From positions 53,693,177 through 53,757,176 of the forward strand of contig CM045768.1 in NCBI GenBank assembly GCA_025200525.1: DNA of 64,000 bases. Reading direction: 5' to 3'. This stretch comes from Camellia lanceoleosa. Taxonomy: Eukaryota > Streptophyta > Magnoliopsida > Ericales > Theaceae. Below are positions 23,309 to 35,500 of this stretch, piece after piece; the stretch's first letter is position 1; the number at the start of each line of letters is the position of its first letter. Under the pieces are notes generated by a model. The model was not told the DNA's origin. It did no database searches and was given only the letters and a program-made list of their open reading frames with translations. The position numbers were made by a program, and so were the translations under genes.

Positions 23309-23571
23309 ATTACATAAGGAAAATGAGATTTTTAATCCACAAGTTTTGTGGGAGTTCTAATATCCCAATTCTAATTTTCTAATTTTTTGATTTAAAAAAA
23401 CAAATAATCTCAGCATTTGTTGACTTCTCCCAACTCATAAACATTTTAAACTTCTCTTATAGTTACTGCAGTATCCTTTTCAACTTCTTCCATACACTAT
23501 GGTTAGTAATGGGATTGTTAAATTATTTTTATTAAAAATCTAAAAAAAATAGGGGAATTGACTCATAAATC
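23309..23571 (+). mobile_element. Helitron 5' part, truncated start
   Basis: AAGGAAAATGAGATTTTTAA then TTTTGTGGGAGTTCTAATAT match the 5' part of the neighbouring Helitrons, down to GGGATTGTTAAATTATTTTT. The similarity stops where an unrelated insert begins at about 23572 and resumes briefly at about 24970. Confidence 0.5.
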
Positions 23572-24205
23572 CTAAAAGGTGGAATTATAATCTAATCAGT
23601 CCCATATTTAATTTCTTACACCCAAAGGTCCCATTAATTTGGGGGTGGACTGTTTTGCCCATGTATGTATTGTTTTTTGATTTATGATATTATGTTGTAA
23701 TGGTGTGGGTGTATGTAACGTTTTGTAAAAGCTTACTATAGAGTTTTATGGGTTTATGAGGGCCCACGTTTTTATGGCCCACGTCAATTTACTGAACCAC
23801 ATTTTGGTGGCCCACGTCGCACTGCAAGTCTATCCTGTGAACCCCACGTTGGTGGGCCAAAACATTTTGGGAGCCCACGTTTAGAGGAGCACACATCATT
23901 TTCCATAATCACAATTTGATGGACCACATCAGTTTGCTAAACCACTTTTTGATGGCCCACATCAATTTGTTGAACCATATTTTTGTGTACCCACATCATA
24001 TTGCAAGTCTATCTTGTAAAGCCCCTCATTTTGAAAAGTGTTTGAATAGTTCGTTTGAAATGTGACCCTTCTGGCCCGAGGATTTCGGCGGCAACAATGG
24101 TGTGGTGATAGTATTGTAGGGTTTCACGACGGATTTGTGTCGCCACTGTGACGATGTTTGTTTGGCCCTAGATATGTAAGTTTGTTGTTTCCAAAGACGG
24201 AGGTT

Positions 24206-24243
<38 letters not shown>

Positions 24244-24969
24244 GACCAAGAACCCATCTTTACCCTCTCTTTCTCTCTCTAGAAAAACAAGAAATGGGTT
24301 CTCTTATCCAATTTCCAGATCTCAACCTATTCACAGAAGAACAACGACGCCGAATTCGTGGATCCCGATTCTCAAGCGATCATTCCAATTCCGGAGAACC
24401 AGTTGTCCTTGGCAGTAACGCCGTGAGCGGAAATATCGGCGGCGATGATCGGAGCTAGTTCGGGTTATGGATTTGGGCGTTGAGGACCGAGGTACTTAGA
24501 GGCGTGGTGAGGACCGTCGTCTTTACCCTCTCTTTCTCTCTAGAAAAACAAGAAATGGGTTCTCTTATCCAATTTCAGATCCCAACCTATTCGAAGAAGA
24601 ACGACGCCAATTCGTGGATCCGATTCTCAAGCAATCGTTCGATTCAGGAGAACCGATTGTCGCCGCCATAAGCTACGAAGCGAAATGTATCGGCGATCGT
24701 CGGAGCTAGTTCGAGTTATGGATTTGGGCGTTGAGGACCGAGGTACTTAGACGCGTGGTGAGGACCGTCGCAAATGAAGAACCCACCATGACGTCGTACA
24801 ACGTTGAAGAAGACAAACGTTTTCAACCACATAAAAGAAGGGTACATAAGTCAGAAAACCCATCCCATAAAAAAAACAGGACTGGAACGTGTATTAATTT
24901 TAAAAAAGGACCTATTGGACTACAACTCTCCAAAATGGGAGTTTTCAATAATTTTCCCAAAAAAATAAT
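23572..24969 (+). other. Non-Helitron sequence held between Helitron fragments (possible capture)
   Basis: This block has much higher GC than its neighbours. It includes a cluster of GGCCCACGT-like motifs (23755-24005), a CT microsatellite (24208-24241) and a duplicated fragment containing ATGGGTTCTCTTATCCAATT. It is bordered left by Helitron sequence ending at AAAAATCTAAAAAAA and right by Helitron-type ATATCTAAATCAAATATAAA. Helitrons are known to carry host gene pieces; capture here is inference. No intact gene is present. Confidence 0.45.
24257..24770 (+). repeat. Tandem duplication of a coding-like fragment, period 263 bp
   Basis: Copy 1 (24257-24519) and copy 2 (24520-24770) both run from TCTTTACCCTCTC to GAGGACCGTCG. 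Both hold a CT-rich leader-like stretch, ATGGGTTCTCTTATCCAATT and a shared run encoding residues like DPILKQ and SGEP in different frames. Each copy has its own small indels, so neither keeps a long frame. It resembles a promoter-proximal exon of an unidentified gene. Confidence 0.75.
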
Positions 24970-26405
24970 TTGTATAGTAAAAAAATATCTAAATCAAATA
25001 TAAATATCTATATATATATTATATAAGAAAAAGGGAGTTTCTAATGAAAAGCCTCCTCCAAACTCTCATTTTAAAATTATTGAACTTTCAATTTATAAAA
25101 TAGATTAAAAAAACCTATTGGCTGATTTATTAATTTAATTATTTTCATAATTTCTCCATTATAATATCTCTCACCAGTTTTCAAAAAAAATAAAAAATAA
25201 AAGTTGCATTCTTTTTCTTTACTCCAAAATGAAAGTTGTGAGTATCTATCTATATCTTATATATTATATTATAACATAACAAAAAAAATAAAAAAATCAG
25301 ATATACAAATAGATAAAATTAATAAATTAGATTTTTATTTATTTAGTTAAAATATTTTTTTTTTGCCTTTCAATATCTAATTTTAAATTTTAAAAATCTG
25401 TAAAGTCTATTTAAACAAATTTGATTTGAAAATATATCTCACTATCATACTTCAAATCAATAAAACTCACATATCTATTACATATTTAGCTCGCATTATA
25501 ACTTACCTAAATAATAATAATTAAAAACAAATAGGAAATCACAGATAAATTAAATTTAAAAATAAAAATAAAAACTCACAACTCCATCTAAAATAAATCG
25601 AAAAAAAAAAATAGAAATCACACAAAAATAAAAAAGATAAGAACCTAGATATGGATCTCAAAAATATATTACAATATCTAAATTTGAATTATTATTTAAT
25701 AATATAATTATCTATTTTTTGATGTATATCTATCAAAATTTTAAATCACTTAATAGGACAAATTAATTAATTTTTTAAAATTATTGATTTTTCAATTTTT
25801 AAAATAGATTTAAAAAAAACTATTGACTGATTTATTTATTTAATTATTTTAGAAATAACAATTATCCTTTAATTTATGAATTTCAAATGGAAAGATATCA
25901 AAAATATTTCCTAATCTCTCTCAGCGATTTTTCAAAAAAAATTAAAACTTGCCTGTCATCTCTTTTCCCCAAAAAATCAAATAATATTTTTTTTATAAAA
26001 GTTGTGAATATCTATCTATATCTTATATATTATATTATAAAACAAAAAAAAAAAAAAAAAAAAACTTAGATATACAAACAGATACAATTAATAAATTTGA
26101 TTTTTATTTATTCAGTAATAATCTTCTTTTTGCATCTCAATATCCAATTTTAAATTTTAAAATCTTTAAAGTTTATCTAAACAAATCTAATTTGAAAATA
26201 TCTTCCACCATCGTACTTTAAATTAATAAAATTCACATGTTTATCACATATCTAACTCACATCATAACTTACCTAAATAATAATAATTAAAAATAAATAG
26301 AAACCATAGATAAATTAAATTAAAAAAAAAAAACCACAACTCCATCTTAAATAAATTGAAAAAAAACAAATAGAAACCACACAAAAATAAAAAATAAAAA
26401 GATAA

Positions 26406-27657
26406 GGGTGTGTTTGGTAACGTTTACGTTTTCAGTTTATATTTACAAAAATTTTATAAACTGGTTTTTGTTTATTTTTTTGTTTATTTTTAGAAAAACA
26501 TAAACTACAAACACGTTTGGTAATTGACAAAATGTTTAAAATTTTTTAAAAAGAGTGAGAAATGGCAAGTGGTGGCAAATGGCGGCGGAAGACGGTGGTG
26601 GAAAGTGGTGACGGTGGGTGGATGGGTGGGTGACGGTGGCGGATGGTGGGTGGTGGTGGCGGGTGACGGGTGGTGGGTGGTGGGTGGCGGATGACGGGTG
26701 GTAGTGGGTGGGTGGCGGGTGGTGGGTGGTAGCGAGTGGGTGGTGGTGGTGGTGGTGGGTGGTGGTGGTAGTTGGTGGGTGGGTGACGGTGATGGGTGGT
26801 GGTGGGTAGGTGGGTGGGTGTGGTGTGGTGTGTGAGTGGTTAGTGGTAGTGGTGGGTGGTGGCAAGTGGGTTGCGGGTGAGTGGTGGATGATGGTGGTGG
26901 TGGTGGTGGTGGTAGGTGGCGGGTGGGTGGCTGGTAGTGGCAGGTGGTGGCAAGTGGGTGGTGTGGTGGTGGGTGGGTGGTGGCAGGTAAGTGCCGGGTG
27001 GTTGTGGTGGTGGTGGTGGGTGGTGGTGGCAGGTGGGTTGCGAATGGGTGGTGGGTGATGGTGGTGGTGGTGGTAGGTGGCGGGTGGTGGCAAGTGGGTG
27101 GTGGTAGCGGGTGGCTGGTGGTGGTGGTGGTGGTGGTGGTGGCAGTGGTGTGGTGATGGTGGGTGGGTGGTAGCAGTGGGTGGTGGGTGGTGGCGGATAG
27201 TGGTGGATGAGTGGGTGATGGTGGCCGGTGGTAGGTGGTAGCGAGTGGGTGGTGGTGGTGGTGGTGGTGGTAGGTGGTGGGTGGTGGTGGCAGGTGGGTG
27301 GTAAGTGGTAGTGGCAAGTAGGTGGCGGGTGGTGGTGGCGGGCGGTGGATGGTAGTGGCGGGTGGCGGGTGGTGGCGAGGGGTGGGTGGTGGTGGCAAGT
27401 GGGTGGTGAGTGGTGGTGGTGGTGGGTGGTGGAAAATGGTGGCAGGTGGTGGCTAGTGTTGGGTGGTAAAAAAAAAAAAAACTGAAAACTCAAAATGGAA
27501 ACACATTTTTTGTGTTTTCATTTTTTGACCAAATTTATAAACTGAGACCACTGATTTATAAATCAAAAATTTTACCAAACAAGTTTTTATTTGAGTTTTT
27601 AAAATTTTTATAAATATAAACAGAAAACTGAAAACGTAAGTGTTACCAAACAGCACC
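26406..27657. mobile_element. Tourist-type MITE carrying a TGG-rich minisatellite
   Basis: 1,252 bp between TAA duplications (26403-26405, 27658-27660). Left end GGGTGTGTTTGGTAACG and right end reverse complement GGTGCTGTTTGGTAACA are inverted repeats, continuing with TTACGTTTTCAGTTT on both sides. The duplicated copy at about 25640-25670 (AAGATAAGAACCTAGATATG) is the same site without the insertion, which proves the boundaries. About 900 bp of the inside is a minisatellite. Confidence 0.9.
26565..27467 (+). repeat. GGT/GGTGGC/GGTGGGT minisatellite
   Basis: About 900 bp of irregular G-and-T-rich repeats on the + strand, nearly without other bases. Long His/Pro/Thr frames on the minus strand are by-products. 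Several places have four GGG runs with short loops (for example 26661-26688), so G-quadruplexes are possible. Confidence 0.95.
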
Positions 27658-28971
27658 TAAGAATTTAGATATGGATCTCAAAAAAAAAATGACAATATCT
27701 AAATTTGAATTATGATTTAGTAATATAATTTTTTATTTTTCTTATGTATATCTATCAAAATTTTAAATCACTTAATGGGATAAATTAATCAATTTTTAAG
27801 TCTTATTTAAAGAATAATATGATTAGTCATCTCAACTCCTAGATTTTACGAGCACTAGCGGATGAGCTAACGGATTGGGTTAGGTGAGGTTTAAATTATT
27901 GGAGGTAATATTTTCTCATTTCATAAATTTATTTGTTTTTTAATTTTATTTCTTTCCATGTCTAAAAAACCCAATCTTTTTTTTTTTTACTTTTAAAAAT
28001 TTTAAATTAAAACATCAATTGTTTATGTTCATAAAACAAAATTAATAAACACATATCCAAAAGTTACACATTTTTTTTTAATATGTAGGATATTTATAAA
28101 TGGAAAATGTTTGACACCTCAAATTTTTTTTCATAATCTGACTTATAATGATGTAATCATAAGTGTCAATTTTTATACAAATATAAGAAAAGAATTAATT
28201 AAATTATACATTTCAATCAGCAACATATTCAAACTTTGACTATTTTAAAATGTTATTTAACTATAATTCCAATTAAAAGAATCTTCAACCCTTAATATTT
28301 TTTTTATCAAATTATAATTTGATAAAAATTTTAAAAAATGAAATGTTGAAAATTATTATTTTTTCCCATCAAAATTGGTAAAAAGAAAAAAAATTGGGAT
28401 AAGAATGAAATTCTTTTAAAAATTAATAAAAATTTAAAGAAAAAATTAAACTAATTCATATAAAATAAAAAATCTTATTCAAATTTAAAATCAAATTAGA
28501 TAAAAAAATTAAAAGAAAATAATGAAAGTTTGAAAATATTTTGAAAACTTCTTATTATTAAAGACTAGAAATCTACGTGTATATTATATTTATATTGTAT
28601 TTTTAGTTATGAAATTAAAATAAAAAGAAATATAACTTAAATTATTGAATTAATAATAGAAATATCATATTAATTATTATTAAATATCATTTCACTTCAT
28701 ATTTAGTAATAAAATTGTATATTGTATATTTGTCTCATTTAATCATATTTAACTTTTTTTAATACAAATTATCAAAATTACACTAATTAGACTTATATAT
28801 ATATTTGATTTTTTAAACTAATAATTTATAAATTTGTAAACACGAAAGTTAATTTATAAATTTTATGTATATTACAAGACAAAATATTAAATTATTTTAA
28901 AATAATTATAATAATTTTTTTAATTTATAAAATCTGGTCTATAGTATAAATTACCACTAATTAATATATAT

Positions 28972-29100
28972 ATATATATATATATGTAACCCACTCATAT
29001 ATATGTGTAAAACTTAGGTCTCAAAATTATACGACCTATATATATATATGTAACCCACTCATATATATGTGTAAAACTTAGGTCTCAAAATTATACGACC
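28972..29100. repeat. Perfect two-copy 64-bp tandem duplication upstream of the rhomboid gene
   Basis: TATATATATGTAACCCACTC through AAAATTATACGACC occurs twice with a period of 64 bp and no difference that I can see in the non-TA part. It lies less than 100 bp upstream of a TATA box. Confidence 0.85.
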
Positions 29101-29184
29101 AATAATTGAGATCCAACAGTTGTAGGGTCTCAAAAATATATAAATCATTGTTGCAAAAAATCTTTCTTCCCAAACACTCCCCAG

Positions 29185-29192
29185 TATAAATA
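29185..29192 (+). promoter_or_regulatory. TATA box of the rhomboid-like gene
   Basis: TATAAATA, 30 bp ahead of a CT-rich leader and about 330 bp ahead of the usable ATG at 29517. Predicted start of transcription near 29215. Confidence 0.6.
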
Positions 29193-29309
29193 GAATCAGC
29201 CATCTATCAGCCACCATGCGGTGTTTTCACCTCTTCCGTCCTCTCTTTCTCTCTCTAAATTTAGCTTACAATTCCCTCTCTCCCATCATTCCCGATTTAT
29301 TGTCCATCC

Positions 29310-29456
29310 ATGGCTTCCCAACTTCTTCCTCCAAAACCCAGCCTCCACTCTCAATCCCCAAAATGGAGATTCTCTGCTAAATTCAATCCCAACCTCTCTC
29401 TCTCCTCCTTTCTACGCCCATCGACGATGTGGACTGCCTCTCCACCGGTGGACTAG
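29310..29456 (+). other. In-frame upstream ORF ending in TAG, transit-peptide-like
   Basis: ATG at 29310 opens 48 codons (MASQLLPPKPSLHSQSPKWR... ending PPVD) and stops at TAG 29454-29456. It is in the same frame as the rhomboid ORF, whose first ATG is 20 codons further on (29517). It is Ser/Pro-rich with few acidic residues, like an organelle transit peptide. Either it is an upstream ORF or the remnant of a longer N-terminus cut by a nonsense change. Confidence 0.45.
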
Positions 29457-29516
29457 CAGGAGGAGCAGCCACCATCACCACCACCACCGCCGCCGCACTC
29501 CGCCCTATCTCCTCCA

Positions 29517-32500
29517 ATGCATCCGCCACACAATGACCACTTCGCATGGATGGTGCCCACCTTCGTGGTCATCAACATTGGCCTCTTCGCCCTCGCCTTG
29601 TACATCAACGATTGCCCTTCACACTCCACCGATTGTGTCGCCCAAGATCTCCTCGGCCGCTTCGCCTTTCAGAGCCTCAGAGAAAATCCCCTCCTCGGTC
29701 CCTCTGCTTCCACGTAAGCCCCCTAAATTCATTTGCGTTTTTTTTTTTTTAATTCTCCTTTGATATTTAATATAGATGTTCCACCTTGTTTTTGTGGTTG
29801 GTTTTATGAGTTATAATTTTAGCATATGATTCGATTATGCGATTCTATTTTGTTCCAGCATTGTTATTTTTTTAATTTTATTTCAGGTTCTTGATATTGT
29901 GTATTAGAATTTAGACAAAAATTAGAGAATTAGACAAAATTGGGGTGGGAATATTTTTCTCTTCAAATTTTGTAAAATTTCAAAAGAAAATTTTGACTGT
30001 ATAATTAATTTTGAATTTTGTAGCTATATGCATGATTAATGTAATAAATGTAATTTGTAGCCTCCAAAATATTTGGTGATTTTTTAAACAAGGACACTTA
30101 TGGTAAAATTTTGGTGATATTCACTGCCTCACCTGACCTACACACTAGTTTTTAACCACTGTAATCGGTATGGTTCCATTTTGGTTTATCTGTGCCAGTG
30201 GCTCCTCTAAGTGTAGATTCTGAGTTCTGGTAACTCGTAACCACTAATTGACGCAGCAGAATACACTTGGAAATCAGATATCGTTCTAGTAGATGAAAAG
30301 GACGCTCGATTCCATGATAAAGATATAGCCTTGAATCTATAAGGAAGAGAGTACTCTGAATATTATTGATAAGGTGTTGTATATTTTTTCCCTAAGACTT
30401 AGATTTGTATTTATAATAACCTAAGCCTTGGAGATCAAGCAATCTTGGACACCAAGTAATCTAAAATTAAGAAATTAGTCTAATTTTTGAAAAACAAGTA
30501 ACCTTAAAATTAGAAAAACAAAATCAATACAAATTAAGAAAACTAGTAAGTCTAGTGTATTACAAGATTCATTGTCAAATACTAGATCAAAAATAGTTAA
30601 AATAAAAATATAGAAACTTAATGTTGACATTACTGTTCTGGAATTGCTTTTGCTTTGTGTGCAACACTATAGGAAGCATTTTACTGAAAAAAGAAAGTAG
30701 TTGCAGCTGTGAGAATGCCATCTTACTGGAATTTTGAAAGTCGATGAAAGCAAATTTGATTAATGTTGTGTGTTTGTCTTCTTGTAACTATCCGTGGCGG
30801 TACGCTATAGTCATTATCATTTAGTCTAGACACATCAACGTTCTCAATCTCAAAGACAACAAAAAAATTTCAATCCTTTTGGAGTAGTCTTTTTCTTTAA
30901 TTGGTTTGTGCCTTATTCGTCTTTTTTATTATGCTTTCATTCTAGACTTCTTGTTGATATTTTCTTTCTTGTTAAAATGTTTCAGTGGTGAAATTTTGTT
31001 TCATTATGCCTGGTATGATGAATTTATCAAGTTAGTTTAGCTTCTCTGTGAGGTCAGTAATGGGGAAATAGTGATGGGTGCACATCTATACATTCAGAAA
31101 GCACTAAAATTTTATTCTGTTCACTTGTAATTTCTTTCTTGTTATTCCATGGTTAAGAGGCAACACCATGTTCAATCTTCTATACTCCTAACATACATGC
31201 CTGGAGAGTTTGTTCAAGGTTTGCCTGGAAAGTATGATGTTGAATGTGAATATATGTAACAAACATAGCTTGTACTTGCTAGCTGTTAATAGGGTTGTTA
31301 GGGAGAGTTATTTCCATTTGACTTATTCTGAAGCAGTGAACTGCCAACATTCATTCACAGATCCAGTAATCACTAATGGCTCTATTGTGGGATTATAAAA
31401 AAAAACAATGCCCAAATAGTACACATTAATGTGTGTTTGGGAGGGGAAATATTGGGTATACACCTAACCTCAGGCATAGTGCACAAAGTGGTTGCCCCAA
31501 GACTTAAACCCATAACTTCAAGGTTATTAGGCCGAGATTTTATCATTGATCCAATGGTCACCCCTTAAAGTGGGATTATATGCTACCTAAATTTTTATGT
31601 TTAATTTGTTCAGGCTACAACTTATGGGGGCTCTTGAGGTGAAGAAAGTGGTTGAAGAGCACGAGGTATGGCGCCTGCTCAGTTGTTCATGGTTACATGC
31701 TGGGGTCCTCCATGTTCTTGCCAACATGGTGAGTCTGCTATTTGTTGGCATCCGGCTTGAAGAGGAGTTTGGGTTTGGTATGTGTATTAAAATTCCCTAT
31801 TTCACATTAAATATTAATTACGTCCTGATCATAATGAAACAGAAATACATCATCTCAAGATTCAAGCTTTTGAACTTTTCCTAAAAAAAACTTTGGCCTC
31901 CCAAAGAGTGATGTATGCATTTATTAATACAAAAGGGAACATGTTTAAAGCTCTTAGCCTTTAGGCTTTAGTTTTGAATAGTGATATTAGTGAATACAAA
32001 CACATTTCTTTCTTGTTATTTCATCCTAGTTTGGAATAGTATGGCCCAGAGACAGAGAGCCTCAATAGGGCACAACAAAGTTCCTTGATTCTTTAAACAA
32101 AATGTTCACACTAATGAAACGAATGTGCCTAAGCTCCTGTATGAGGCTGCATTGTTACTGCTATTGTTATGATTTTTAAGTATAGGTTTGCAGTTTGAAG
32201 CCTTATTTTATTTGAGTTTAATTTCTACAGTGCGAATCGGGCTACTGTACATTATATCTGGATTAGGCGGGAGTCTATTGTCAGCTTTGTTCATCCGGAC
32301 AACTATTTCTGTGGGTGCCTCTGGCGCACTATTTGGTTTACTTGGAGGCATGCTTGCGGAACTTCTTACAAATTGGACAATATATACCAATAAAGTATTT
32401 GAAAACTACACTTTCTTAATCTGAGCTTGCTATTTTGTATCCTTTTTGAATCAGGTATAACCTTTTCAAATTATCTTACTTTTTTATTTTTCATCAGTTA

Positions 32501-35500
32501 GCAGCATTGTTGACTCTCATTCTCATCATTGCAATTAATTTAGCCGTGGGAATCCTGCCTCATGTGGACAACTTTGCACATGTTGGAGGATTTGTTACTG
32601 GATTTTTCCTTGGATTTGTGTTTTGATTAGCCCACAGTATGCATGGGTGAGGCAAAGATATTCTCCTCCTGGTTACATTGGGATCAAATCTAAACCTAAA
32701 TATAAGGTGTATCAGTTTATATTCTTGGTTATTGCTCTCATAATACTTATTATCGGGTAACCTCTCTTTATCCCTTTTGGTTATATTTTTGTTCAGATGA
32801 TACTATTTGTTACTTGCAAGAACCGTAATCACAACTTTATACTTAATCATCTGTAGGCTAGTTTTTGTTCTGGCTATCAATATCATAGTGGTGAATACTT
32901 AGATCTTGAATTAATACTACATACTATAATTTTACCTACCAACATCAATTTGTGGTCCAGATTCATTCCAAGTATAAGCCCTACAAATACATGACTTGTT
33001 CAGTTGAATCTGGACCACAATTTTCTATTCTGGGTAAAACTCTGGACAAAGTTTCTATCTAGGCATGTAGCCTTACACTTAGATCTTAACTGCTCAAAAG
33101 AAAAGTATATGCTTCTTTATGCATAGTCTATCACAATGTGTACAGCTTTATTGGTCTCTTTCTTGTAGAGGCTCATTCTTTTTAGTATAGTTGATTTGTA
33201 TTGAATTGTTTTTGACTTCACATTGGTTCATTCCAAGCCTTTTTTATTTTATTTTATTTTATTAGGAGATTAAAAACAATAAAATAATAAAGAGAACTAA
33301 CACTGAGAGCTGGACCAGCTTCTCTTCTGGTAGTGTGCATGTGTTTCAAACTTTCCAACTCATGTTCCAGCTACTTCAATTGATATGAGGACAGCCCTTT
33401 GTTTTGCAAAAAACAAATGGTTCCAATCACAAAACAGTAAAGAGAAAAGAGCAAGCACACAGAGCGCAAAGATATACATAGTTCGGCAATATGCCTAGGT
33501 ACCACGTCCACGAAGCGGAGGAGATCAAATCCTTTATGCACAATAAGGATTATAAAGCTTTAAACCTCTCTACTTGTTCAACAATACCGCCACTCTCACG
33601 CACTGAAACCCCAGATGAAAATTGCAAAAAATACCTCCAAAACTTTGGGCCAAGGGACTACCCCCGAACCCCCCTATGGGCCTAGGTGAGGCATGATTGG
33701 GCCTTTTACTTTGGGCTCTGGGTTTTAGACTTGGCCCTCAGCCGTCTGTAAAAGGCCCCTTACCGTAAATCTGAGTGTGCAAGTGGTCCTAGATAGAGAG
33801 AAAGTGGCAATGGAGAAAGCTCCTAAGCTTGTTGGAGGATGTCGATTGTTTATGTTGATTGCATTGCATGCATGGGGAAGGACCCTTTTTATAAGGAGAT
33901 CAAACTACGGGGGTCAACTCTGCATTGACAAATGGTTCAACCCCTTGTTTCAACGATACAGAGGTTCTAACTATCTGTTGTGTCTATGCTTAGACCTCGA
34001 GGTTGTAGTGGGTAGGTGTGTTAATCCTTGGGGATCATATCATAATAATGCAGAGGTTAGTATGATATGATTTTCAAGGTGTCACTAGTCTTTGTTAAAA
34101 CTCCTCTCTCTAAGACTAGTCAAGGGGATGGGCCTAGCAATCTCGACGATCCTTTAACTTTAGCCGCCAAGCCACAAGTCCTTCAACTTTCGTCCTAGAC
34201 TGGGTTGATAAAGTCTGAAACCAAAGGGGAAGAAGGAGGGGGGGGTTAGAGATTCACTCGCTATGAGCCTCTTGGTAAGAGCTATGTTGTCGGTCACTAG
34301 GGACCAAGTAGGGCAGCTGAATAGTCACCTCAGTGATAATCATTCGGGTGGGAATCCTTAGGTGAGCCAAGGGGTATTCCAAGCAATCGATATTGCAGTG
34401 GTGGAGATGCATTAATTATATTGAGACAATCAAGAGAGATGACTACTTGAGTGGAAATACCTTGACTGAGCCAGCCTTAGTATTCTTGGGTAGGTGAAGG
34501 TATTGTGTACACTTGCCTTGGTCATTTTGGCTTGGTGTCACAGGCCGACTCCTTTAGAGGCGCAACAGGTCAATTTTTTGCCCGTGTGGCACTCAAACTC
34601 CATCAAGTTTAAGCCCGCCATAGCTCATTGACAAGTCGAGTGTTGATGATCTCATTCGTTTTGAACATTAGGATCCAATCCTTTGTCAAGCAAAACAACT
34701 CCACAAGAAAGATCCGTCTTCACCCGGATGCCACAAGTAGGCCTAATGCCTCAAGTGTACCAAGCATGGCATAAGTCGCTTCATAGCGTCAAGCTTATCT
34801 CAAGCAAGGTGCTTGCCCAACTTAGTTTCATGTCATCAAGGTGCCTAGCCACACAACAATGTGCTAGCGAAGGCCCTCGACTTAACCGACAAGCCAGCAT
34901 AGCATGCTGGGTCTTTCACAGCATCTTGAAGTGTCTTAGGGTCAAGCATGCCTCAATTGATACATATCGGATAGCCCAATGGCCATGCAAAGCTTTCAAG
35001 CTACCAAGGGTTAATCTCTTGCCCACGGCGTAGTCCTCGTGCCAACATGTGTGTTAGATTCCGCCTAAGGTCATTGCGCACCTTAGCGTTGCACCAACGT
35101 GTAGCATGAGTAAGGCAATGTCTCAATCCGTAGCTCACTTGTAGCATAATGTAGTCTCTCAATGGACTTAGTCAATACATTTCTTGATGCTTTCATTCAA
35201 TAGCCTACATATGCGGTGTTACCTTCCAACCGCTTAACTTAAGTCATGGGATCCCCTCGTGCAAAGTTGAACCCAAACCAAGCACTTGAGTTGGCACACG
35301 AGGCCTTCGGTGGTGCCTCGATAGCCCACTTGGTCTAAAACGAGTCCCCAAGATGCCATAATGCGAGGCATAAGGGAGACAACGTGTTCAACCTCTCCAT
35401 CGCGAGGCACGCGCAGTGCTTACATTATTGCACCGTCCATGGGACTCCCACACCCACATGGAGACTCTAGACACCCCTCTGGATGCCTAAAGCCCGCCCT

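Larger units (their letters stand above)
25007..28600. mobile_element. Diverged Helitron-related AT-rich block with an internal duplication
   Basis: Begins like a family start (TCTATATATATATTATATAA then GAAAAAGGGAGT). About 25070-25790 is repeated at about 25790-27800, the second copy being split by a MITE (26406-27657). Shared phrases include AACTTACCTAAATAATAATA and GATATGGATCTCAAAA. The same phrases occur in the Helitron at 38066-41572, which is why I place it in this family. No 3' hairpin end was found, and after about 27850 the sequence is simply AT-rich with nothing recognisable. Confidence 0.45.

Noticed and set aside
26505..27493. Long Pro/His/Thr-rich and Gly/Val/Trp-rich open frames on both strands
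   Set aside because: They are translations of the TGG minisatellite in several frames at once; no start context, domain or codon bias.
32618..32640. Mini-intron GTGTTTTGATTAGCCCACAG that might bypass the frameshift
   Set aside because: Twenty bases is far too short for a plant intron, and it would remove conserved residues.
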